From Symbiodinium natans (lineage: Eukaryota; Sar; Dinophyceae; Suessiales; Symbiodiniaceae), in assembly GCA_905221605.1 (NCBI GenBank), contig CAJNDS010001171.1, positions 2,501 to 30,449 of the forward strand: a stretch of 27,949 nucleotides of DNA, written 5' to 3'. Shown here in pieces: positions 9,641 through 18,000 of the stretch (positions are counted from its first letter, which is position 1; each line of letters opens with the position of its first letter). The position numbers were made by a program, and so were the translations under genes. The notes below the pieces were generated by a model, which made no database searches, was not told the origin of the DNA, and saw only the letters and a program-made list of their open reading frames with translations.

Positions 9641-10100
9641 TGCACTAGTGTCATCGAATCGGTAATTGTCTAATTTAGGGTCCCTGTTTGTGCCCCCCCC
9701 ATCTAGTACACACAACATAAGAATTAAATCCTCCTTCCTTGCTTGCTTCCTTGCTTCTTCCTTCCGCCCTTACTTCATTCTTACCGCCTTCTATAGCAGC
9801 AGGATTTTGATAGTCAAACTCGCGGTCTGCCTATAAGAGTAGAAAGCCAAGAGAGGCTTTCCTGCTGAGATATAAACAACAAATAGAGGCTTTCTTAACT
9901 TATTAAAATGCAGAGAGAGTAGAAGATTTGAGCCAAGGCCAACCCCGAAAAAAACTGTAAAAACAACGAAACGAATACCTCTCCACCCCAAAGCCCTAAA
10001 ACTCTAAAGCTCCAAAGCTCCTAAACCAAAGCCTAAAACCTAAATCCTCAAAGAAACTCCTCTAACGCCACGTAAAACCCTAGTAATCTCCAAAACCCAA
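9641..10100. other. Spacer or intron with nothing recognised
   Basis: A pyrimidine-rich tract (CCTTCCTTGCTTGCTTCC at 9732) and an AT-rich segment; a 66-codon minus frame (9791-9991) has no family likeness. CCCTAAA-like repeats begin near 10100. Confidence 0.4.
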
Positions 10101-10204
10101 AGCCCTAAAACCCTGAACCCTTTAGAGCCTCAAACCCCTAAACCCTAAACAGTAAACCCCTAACCCCTTAGAGCCCTCAACCCAAAACCCCACCACCAGG
10201 GGGT

Positions 10205-10205
<1 letters not shown>

Positions 10206-10270
<65 letters not shown>
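10206..10270. repeat. G homopolymer of about 62 bases
   Basis: Preceded by GGGGTC and followed by TGGGCG. On minus it is a C tract in an intron directly after the candidate exon 10289-10369; it would read as poly-proline only if retained. Confidence 0.92.
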
Positions 10271-10271
<1 letters not shown>

Positions 10272-10288
10272 GGGCGAGGCGTGACGAC

Positions 10289-10590
10289 CATCCCCATGCA
10301 TACGGAACAGCCTGCGGCGTCGGCAGCGCGCCGGCCAGGCCCACACGGTCATAGTAGGAGTGCAGAATCCTAGGTCTGATGAAACCCATAGCTTGGCTGA
10401 CTTCTGACTTCCCCTCCTACAAGTTTAACTTCTAGAATCCTTATTGTAGCTTTTGCAGAAACCCAAAAGGTTAAAGTCCTAAGAGCCAGCCAGAAGAAAG
10501 CCAAGAAAGGATGTCACAGAGAAGCCACTGCCCTGAAACATCGAGTGCCACTGTAAACAGGACGTTACGGTCCCTGTTCAGGGTGCAGCG
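10289..10590 (-). CDS. Two candidate exons of the NRPS-like gene, hydrophobic
   Basis: 10479-10590 reads RCTLNRDRNVLF ... WLSSGWLLG and joins via GACT/GATT to 10289-10369 (FCTPTMTVWAWPARC, RRRRLFRMHGD). Phases match each other. They do not resemble a known piece of a condensation domain, and a C domain has no room for about 60 hydrophobic residues here, so they may be intronic like other open segments in this window. A GT donor (GTCGTC) follows at 10288, and just beyond it lies the long homopolymer. Confidence 0.35.
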
Positions 10591-10720
10591 CTTCGAGGTT
10601 CAGGGTGCTTAGCAACCTAATTTGAACCGTACTTGTACCCCAATTCTAATCCTGCTAGGGTACTTAAGGGGGTTATCGGTACAGTTACAATTGGGTTACT
10701 AAGTCTCCTGAACCTCCAAG
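10591..10720. mobile_element. CTTGGAGGTTCAGG-family element, copy at 10.6 kb
   Basis: Right end CCTGAACCTCCAAG, left end CTTCGAGGTTCAGGGTGC with one change in the terminal repeat. The left end abuts the candidate exon that starts at 10590, again offering AAG as the acceptor. Confidence 0.75.
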
Positions 10721-10913
10721 TAAACCCGAAATTAAACCGTTGCACCTTGGGTCTAGATTCCCCTCCGAGATGTTCCGAGATGGCCAATCAAAAGACGCCA
10801 CCATTATACACCCCCGGTACCCACAACAGCAGCTTTCAGGTTTGGGGTTTAGGGTTTAGGGCTTAGGGTTTAGAGTCTAGGGTTTGGGGTTTAGGGTTTG
10901 GGGTTTTAAGGTC

Positions 10914-13171
10914 TCTTCGCAGTTGGGTCATCCCCATCTCAGCGAGTTCACCAGCACTGGTGGGTTTAGGGTTTAGGGTTTAGGGTTTAAGGTTTAGGGT
11001 TTAGGGTTTAGGGGTTAGGGTTTAGGGTTTGGGATTTAGGGTTTAGGGTTGAGATACCAAAAAGACACTAAAAGAAATCATAAGCGCTGCCTCTACTCTA
11101 GGGTTCCAACCAAGTAGGGGTTAATTTGGGTCCCTTGTTCTACAACCCTTTTGCTGCGTTACCCGTTCAACACTTTTAACAAGGACAAGGGGTCATAGTA
11201 AGGGCCGATGGCTCCAACCTTAGATCTACACTTGGTTCAGGCTACTTAGTAGCCAATTAGAAGTGTAGTCATAAGTTAGAACCCACTTATAAGCCCTTAA
11301 GTACACTAACAGGGCTAACATTTGGGCTTTAGTACAGTTATAATTGGGTGACTAAGTACCCTGAACCTCCAAGTAAGGGCCCATGGCTCCAACCCTAAAC
11401 CCTAAACCTTAAACCCTAAACCCTAAACTCTAAACCCTAAACCCTAAACCCTGAACCCTAAATGCTAAACCCTTTGGTCTACACATGATCCAGGACTCAG
11501 CTTCAGCAGCGCGGTGTAGCTGCCGCCATCCTCAAGCCTTGGGGGGCCAACTGAACTGAAGCATGGGGTTTAGGGTTTAGGGTTTAGGGTCTAGGGTTTA
11601 GGGTATAGGGACACAGAAGGCATTAATGGCCAGGTCGGGGGGGAATGGGTGGGAGTGCGGGGGCAACAATGGCAGAAAATGGGACGGATGAAGAGAAAGC
11701 ATTGGGTATAGGAAGAGGAAGAAGAAACCCTAAACCCTAAACCCTAAACCTGTAGCGTGCGGCCGAGCCAAGGAGCATGTGGCTGGCCACCATCTTCAAG
11801 CCAACCCGCCCGCTGTCGAAGCGGATGATCGCGACCCGACGAGGGATCCGGTCTGCACCCGGTTTGAGGTCAAACCTGGCAGCTGAGAGGCGAAAGCAAA
11901 CAGTGTGAGTGGCTTGCGTGGTACTAACCCCTAACCCCTAACCCTTCTAAACACTAAACCCGAAACCCTAAATCCTAAACCCTAAACCGGATCAACGGCT
12001 GCAGCCTGTCCAGCCAGGAGGCGGCTGGTTGTGAAACTGCATCAGGAAGCGCGCCTCCTCACCGGAGACCTTGAAAGGTAGGTTTTGCGCGAGCTTCTCG
12101 CTGCCCACTTGTTTCGAGACCTCCAGTCCGCACGTGTCCGGGAATACTTGAAGCGGCACTTCGTCGCGGCAGAGACCCGTGTAGGTCACCCGCATGAAAT
12201 CCCGGGCTGCGCTGTTGATTCCTGGCCGCCGCGCAAGACAGTGCGAGAAAACGCAGCTGTGGGAGTGGCGAGAAAGAACCATGTTGCTAAGGGCTACAAA
12301 GACATGGTGGCAAGAATGCTGCATGACCGTGCAAGCAAAGCATGAACCCTAAACCCTAAACCCTAAACCCTAAACCCTAAACCCTAAACCCTAAACCCTA
12401 AACCCTAAACCCCATAACCCTATAACCCTATACCCCACACGCACGGGCAAAAAGCTGCAAAGTCGCCATCACCGCAGTGAAGGTGGAGCTTGCTCCAGTA
12501 CTTGACGCCAATGTCCTGGATAACCTCCTGAAGACTCTTGACGTCCACGTCCTCCTCCTGACCAGCATGGGCTATTAGGCCTTATGATCCCCATCATGAA
12601 CCTTATAAGGGCCTTTATAATCGCCCATCCTGGTACCCTTAAACAGGCCTTTTATGGGGTTGATTATGGGCTTTAGGGTTTAGGGTTTAGGGTAAAGAAA
12701 GATGGGGTTTATAAGGCCTAAATCGCCCCTCCTGGGAAGGCAACGGCATCGGGCTTACGAGCTCAAGTCACTGGCTTGTTGCTTGGCTTGCTATCAAGCC
12801 TCCGAGGAGCCATGAGGCCTTATAATCCCCATAATGAACCCTACAAAGGGCCTTTTCAAGGATTCTAGGGTATAGTAGCATAATGAACCCTATAAAGGGC
12901 CTTTTCAGGGATTTTAGGGTATAGTAGCATAATGAACCCTATAAAGGGCCTTTTCAGGGATTCTAGGGTATAGTAGCATCATGAACCCTATAAAGGGCCT
13001 TTTCAGGGATTCTAGGGTATAATAGCCCCATCCTGGAAGATGTACATTACAGCGCAGTTGGAGATGCTGGTACCCGGAGCTGCAGCGTCCGCGCAGAGGA
13101 AAGCAAACTGCGACTGCGTCATTGGTAACGTGCTGCTCACGGGCGAGCGAGGGGCAGCGTCTTGGCTGGTC
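10914..13171 (-). CDS. NRPS-like condensation domain, N-terminal half (C1 to C3), exons
   Basis: Exons on minus: 13033-13171, 12434-12557, 12011-12221, 11777-11875, 11483-11537, 11163-11218, 10914-10956; phases agree throughout. Seen: LPMTQSQFAFL followed by PGTSISN (condensation motif C1 region), a helix-like VKSLQEVIQDI, DEVPLQVFPD, FDLKPGADR, then VASHMLEDGGSYTALLKL. The last is the C3 site HHxxxDG with the first His replaced by Ser and the second, catalytic His and the DG kept. C domains catalyse peptide bond formation between carrier-bound acyl groups. The first exon is preceded by a clear pyrimidine tract (CCCTCCTGTTCTTCCCTTT, then TAAG). Weak points: the segment between GDGDF and the DEVPLQ region is longer than usual, and the last three exons are less certain. 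Confidence 0.68.
11231..11373. mobile_element. CTTGGAGGTTCAGG-family element flanked by a 22-base exon duplication
   Basis: Left end CTTGGTTCAGGCTACTTAGTAGCC (a 3-base deletion in the terminal repeat), right end CCTGAACCTCCAAG. The flanks carry a near-identical direct repeat of about 22 bases (AGGGCCGATGGCTCCAACCT at 11201 and AGGGCCCATGGCTCCAACCC at 11376), which includes the first bases of the exon at 11163-11218. Confidence 0.75.
12343..12430 (-). repeat. Telomere-like array, C strand, heptamer
   Basis: About ten perfect CCCTAAA units then CCCTATA units, lying between exons 12434-12557 and 12011-12221. Confidence 0.93.
12562..12736. mobile_element. Two overlapping CCAGGATGGGC-family elements with a telomere-like insert
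   Basis: One copy runs 12562-12632 (CCAGCATGGGC ... GCCCATCCTGG). A second, 12633-12736, shares its border and ends GCCCCTCCTGGG, with TTTAGGGTTTAGGGT inserted at about 12674-12692. Together with the array at 12800-13035 they form the intron between exons 13033-13171 and 12434-12557. Confidence 0.7.
12800..13035. repeat. CCAGGATGGGC-family element with four internal tandem repeats
   Basis: A unit of about 59 bases (CATAATGAACCCTATAAAGGG, CCTTTTCAGGGATTCTAGGG, TATAGTAG) occurs four times in a row between half-ends of the element, with only a few substitutions between units. The right end GCCCCATCCTGG abuts the C1 exon, and the intron starts GATGGGG (GA donor) inside the terminal repeat. Confidence 0.8.
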
Positions 13172-13241
13172 CTTAAGCAGGACAAAGGGAAGAACAGGAG
13201 GGTCAGGGTCTAGGGGGTTGGGGGTTTAGGGTTTAGAGCGG

Positions 13242-13890
13242 CTATTCTGGCACTACTTCTGGCGTGCATCTTGAAGGACCTCGGACCTCTGACCTCAGGA
13301 CCTCCTTGGCACAGCCCAGCTGCTGCATCGCACGTGCACCATGACGGGATGCAAGCAGACTCCTGGACCGGAGACTACTTTGCAAGCTGCGAAAGAACAT
13401 GGCGGGCATTGTGACGATGTGGGGGATGTCGGAGCCAACAAACTTGCGGCATGTTGTTGTGGAATCGGTACAAACGACTAACCCCCCGCAGACACTAAAC
13501 CGTCGAACCAAAGTTGAAAAACCCTAAACCCTTAATCCAAAAACCTCTTAATTAAGCCCTCAACCCCCAAACCCTGAAACCCGAATGACTTACAGCCCTA
13601 CTTTGTGAGACTGATCGACAAGTTCAGAAAGAATGAGAAACCCTCAGCAATAACCCTAAACCCTAAACCCTAAACCCTCAACCCTCTAAACCCTAGACCC
13701 GAAATCAAATTGCGGGGCACCCCGGTAGCCCAGTAACCATATGGCCTTAAGGGCACTCTTGTTGGGGTTGGTTACTTTAAAAGGCAACCTTGAACTAAAC
13801 AACGGGAAAAGGGCCCTAAACCCTAAACCTTAAACCCTAAACCCTAAACCCTAAACCCTATGCCCTAAGCCGATCAGCCGACAACTCGAC
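13242..13890 (-). other. Possible additional exons between 13.24 and 13.89 kb
   Basis: Three open pieces on minus: about 13865-13895 (ELSADRL), about 13594-13645 (FLILSELVDQSHKVGL, followed by the strong donor GTAAGT) and about 13385-13475 (KFVGSDIPHIVTMPAM). They lie between telomere-like arrays and a partial GTAGCCCAG element (13725-13815). I could not find one splice chain that joins them in phase, and intronic look-alikes occur elsewhere in the window, so they are only candidates. Confidence 0.3.
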
Positions 13891-13896
13891 CAATGC

Positions 13897-14030
13897 GGTT
13901 AGGGTTTAGGGTTTAGGGTTTAGGGTTTAGGGTTTAGGGTTTAGGGTTTAGGGTTTAGGGTTTAGGGTTTAGGGTGTAAGGTTTAGGGTTTAGGGTTTAG
14001 GGTTCAGGTTTCAGGGTTTAGGGTCTAGGA
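13897..14030 (+). repeat. Telomere-like array, G strand, heptamer
   Basis: About eighteen TTTAGGG units with single variants, ending next to the candidate exon at about 14038. Confidence 0.92.
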
Positions 14031-14037
14031 CCAACAC

Positions 14038-14622
14038 GGACCAGAACACGCTTTCGCCCAAATCTCTGACCGTAGCACTATGACTTCATATATGGTGATT
14101 TCTCGAGGTTCTCTTTTCGGGTCCTTATTCTAGGGCGACCCGTATAATATTTAAGGGTACCCTATAACATGGACGATCATCTAGAGAACGGGCCATAATG
14201 TCGTTCTGTAAATTCATGAGCGACTTCGGCACGAAGCACATCACAACACCACTTCGAGGTTCAGGGTTCCTGAGCTATACATATAGACTAGCTGTACTTA
14301 TCGACCATTTGTAACCCCTTTTGGGTACTTAAGGGGCTGTTGAGTGGGTTATAAGTACAATGATTGTCGGTTACTAAGTACCCTGAACCTCCAAGCACTG
14401 CATTGGCAGCACAAAACCACATGCTGTTGGCATGGGAAAGATGAACGCACGCATCGGGCAGCGAGCCAGCATCAACGTGACCCTGCTTTGATTAGTTTAT
14501 TTGGTCCGCCCTGCCCCCCCCCCCCCCCTTTAATACCCCTGCTTTTTCAAAGTTAATCGTGATGTCATTGACAAGAACAAAATGACACCCACGACACGCC
14601 CTTAACAGCCCTCCAGAATATT

Positions 14623-14666
<44 letters not shown>

Positions 14667-14831
14667 TGTTAGCTCGGAATCTGCACGCTCACATGAACCC
14701 TAAACCCTAAAGTCACTCTACACTGCAAACTTGTGCACCTTACTCCTCTGCCCATGCATTGGAAAAGCACTCCGTGCCCTTGTGGCGGAAAAGGCAAAGT
14801 CTAGAACCAGAGCAGTTCGCCAGATTAGCCC
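14038..14831 (-). CDS. Candidate exons upstream of the condensation domain, function unknown
   Basis: Exons on minus that chain in phase: 14744-14831 (LFRHKGTECFSNAWAEE, donor GTAAGG), 14537-14600 (CHFVLVNDITINFEKAG), 14399-14482 (GHVDAGSLPDACVHLSHANS), 14182-14251 (VLRAEVAHEFTERHYGPFS), about 14038-14101 (ITIYEVIVLRSEIWAKA). The fourth is preceded by a complete CTTGGAGGTTC-family element used as an intron. I do not recognise the protein. It begins about 255 bases after the stop of the TIR-like gene, so it may be the 5' part of the NRPS-like gene or a separate gene in the same unidirectional row. Confidence 0.45.
14252..14395. mobile_element. CTTGGAGGTTCAGG-family introner, complete
   Basis: Minus reading: GCA|GTG-CTTGGAGGTTCAGGGTACTTAG ... 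CTGAACCTCGAAG|TGGTG. The interior has the family's paired GGTTACTAAGTACC and GGGTACTTAAGGGG blocks. It forms the whole intron between two candidate exons and leaves them in frame. Its acceptor is its own terminal AAG, and the donor GT lies in the flank. Confidence 0.75.
14620..14661. repeat. (TA)n microsatellite
   Basis: TATATA runs interrupted by ATGTATA. It lies in the presumed intron between candidate exons 14744-14831 and 14537-14600. Confidence 0.88.
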
Positions 14832-14869
14832 CTTTAAGGGTTTAGGATTTAGGGTTCAGGGTTCAGCGT

Positions 14870-15030
14870 GGTGATACGGAGGCCTCCAAAAAACATCAGC
14901 GTACACCAAGAAGGGGGACAATGTGGAGAACTGCCCAAGGCAAACTTAGACTTAGAGACAAAAATCCCAAGACCTTAACCTTAAAAGACCCAAGCACACG
15001 GAAGGGTTAGGCTTCAGGGTTTTTGGGGTG
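14870..15030. other. Intergenic segment between the TIR-like gene and the next minus-strand gene
   Basis: It lies after the TAG at 15086. No polyadenylation or terminator motif is visible, as expected for dinoflagellates. A short open piece (MFFGGLRITTL, near 14890) could be a first exon of the downstream gene, but no splice chain proves it. Confidence 0.35.
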
Positions 15031-15085
15031 CACCCTAAACCCTATAAACCCTAAACCCTATAAACCCCAAACCCTAAACCCTTGA

Positions 15086-18000
15086 CTAAAACCTTGCGGT
15101 CATCATTGATTCATCTCCCACCAACTCCGGTGGGACACCCTCCGACTCTGGCTCAAAGGCAGCCCTGTCTTCCTGGGTTGCGCAGTAGCCTAAGAAGAAC
15201 ATGGAGGTGGTGCACGGGATATGCGGCAGAAATTCTAAACATGCAGAAGGCAAGAAAACTTTCTCCCCCAAACCCGTCCAAGACTTTCGCCCCCAAAACT
15301 CCGGACATGAACCCGTCACAAGAACTGTAATTAAACCCAAAACCCTGAACCCAAAACCCGAAACCCTAAACCCTACATCCTAAACCCTAAACCCTAAACC
15401 CCCTCCTAGCTTCGCCTCGCTCTGGGGGGACTTCCTGGTGCTTGACGACTCGGCGTCCTTGCCAAAAGATGGCAACCTGGTTTGGGGGTTTTCGGGTTCA
15501 GGGTTGAGGGCTTAGGGCTTAAAGCTTAAGGCTTAGGGCTTAAGCATGTTTAGAATGTGTGGAAAAAACGCGCGTTGTGTAGAAACAGGTTCCCTGGCCC
15601 TTACATGCGCAGTACGGGAGATCAAAGATTTCAAACACTAAGCCCAAAAGAGAGCTCAGCAACGGTGACGCCCAGTGTCAGCAGGAACGGTAGTATTGGT
15701 ACCCAGCTCTTGCTGTCAACTCGCCTTGCAGGGACTCGGTACCCAGCCCACAAGATGGTCACAAAGAGTACCGCCGCCTGTGACAGGCAGAAAGTTAAAA
15801 TCGCGCAGCTTGAGCGTTTGGGATTTTGTGGCCTACAAACCCTAAACCTTAAACCCTCAACCCTAAACCCTAAACCCAAAACCCAATGTTGGGCCTGTGA
15901 TAGCAGAAGCGCCCGGCAGATCCTTGAGTGACACGACTGCAAAATCCGGGGCCCGTGTCTGCAGAGAAAGAGGTTCAAGCGAGTTGTTAAGACGGCCAAG
16001 AGGGAGGTGAACGCCCAGCTAATGAAAATCCGTAGGGCCCAAACCAGCGAGTCGCCGGCTGTGTAGTCCTGGGTTCCCCAGTAACCTAGGAGAAAAAAGG
16101 GCACCCTATTTTGGTTTATAGGGGTTTATATGGGATAAGAACCCCGAAACCCGAAACCCTAAACCCTAAACCCTAAACCCTAAACCGCACTACTGGGCAT
16201 CGTAGAGTCCACAGGAGGTCCCTTGGCCAAGAATGGGATGAAGCTGGCAAGGAAGGGCATGTTGGCGCTGGCAGCCATGTATACAGTGTATCCTGAGGGC
16301 TTAGGGCTTAGGGCTTAGGGCTTAGGGTTTAGGGTTTAGGGTTTAGGGTTTAGGGTTTAGGGTTTAGGGTTTAGGGTTTAGGGTTTAGGGTTGAGGTGAG
16401 ATCTCAGAGGGGAAAATGGCAAACTTTTGGGCATTCCGGGGGTTCATCGTACCCAAAAAGGTCAAATGTTGCCTTCCTAGAACCCACCCCCAAAACCCTA
16501 AGCCCTAAACCCCTCCTGAGTCCTAGAGTTTAGGGTTTAGGGTTCAGGGTGTGGGGTTTCTACGCTGCGCCGAAGTATCCAATCGGCAGGTTGTCTCCAC
16601 CCACACTCTTCAACACCACTGGTGCCAGCCTCTTCCTGACTAATCTGTTGAAGTTGTCTAGGTGCTGCTCGCCGCCGCCACTCTCTTCCGCATCACCGAA
16701 CCATTGACGCAAAGTATCGAACCTGGGATGCCTATGGGGTCTAGGGTTTAGGGTTTAGGGTTTAGAGTTTAGGGTTTAGGGTTTTGGGTTTAGGGTTTAG
16801 GGTTTAAGGTCTAGAGTTTAGGGTTTGTGAGCAAACTCTGCCAAAGGGTCCAAGGTTTGGGGCTGAGGATTTAGGGTTTAGCGTTCCAGCATATTCAGGA
16901 GAACTCCAACTCGTTCTTCTACTACCCCCCTCTATACTACCCCTCCCCCCCTTTGGATTCCCCCAAAAAGGTTATTTAAGGGGGGCACCGAAGGTGGGAG
17001 AGGGGGGCAGTGCAGAGGGGGTGCTGGAGGTTCAGGGTACCTAGTAACCCACACATAACGTACTCAGAACCCAATTATAACCCCATTAGGGTACCAATGC
17101 GAGCTTATAAGTGGGTTGTAATAGCACTAATAACTGGAACCCTAGACCCTAGACCCTAAACCCTAAACCTTGAACCCTGAACCTCCAAGGAGGGAAACCC
17201 ATGATATCGCCGGGCGGCACGAGCTTGCGATCGCAGGGAATTGCCTCCGGGGCTGGTCCCTACACCCGAAACCCAAACCCGAACCCCAAACCCGAGACCC
17301 CTAAACCCTAAATCCTAAACCCTAAGCGCTAGACCCTGAACCCGAAACCCTACGCCCTAAACCCTAAACCCTAGACCCTAAGCCCTAAACCGTAAAACCT
17401 TTAACCCTAAACCCTAAACCCCAACCCCTAAACTCAAGGGCCTACGGCCTAGGCCCTAAAGCGAAGGGGGCCGCCAGCAAGCCGACCCAGGTCGCTTGCC
17501 CGCCCCGCACAGCCAGGAGGTTCATGGTTGGCATCGGTTCTTTTGGGACCAGTAGTGGTGTAGGGTTTAGGGTTTAGGGTTTGGGGTTTGGGTTTGGGGT
17601 TTAGGGTTTAGGGTTTGGGGTTTGGGGTTTAGGGTTTAGGGTTTAGGGTGGTTAAATACCCTAAACCTCAAGGTCTGGCCGGTTTGAGCCCAGCCCAGGA
17701 GGTCCCGGGCCCACCACAGCGCCTCTGCGTTTTTTGAGCTCTCGAAACCGGGCAATAGGGCTTAGGCTTTAGGGTTTGGGGCTTGGGGTTTGGGAATTAG
17801 GGTTTAGGGAAGGCCTTTCCAAAACCCCCTATTACCTGGCACTCTCTGACCCTTTGGAACTAGCCCCATCGGGCAATTGACGTGAGTTTAAGCCCAAACA
17901 CAAAACTGAATAGGTAGGTGTTAGATGGCCTTCCACAATCGGACCAGAGCTGCTCTTCGCACCTCAAGAGGCTTTCGAGCCTCTTCTGCATCCTAACCTT

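Noticed and set aside
10122-10389. Proline-rich protein reading through the G homopolymer
   Set aside because: The proline run comes from the homopolymer; a GT donor at 10288 precedes it on minus.
15557-15931. 124-codon plus frame
   Set aside because: It is antisense to exons 10 and 11 of the TIR-like gene, which carry membrane segments and consistent splice phases.
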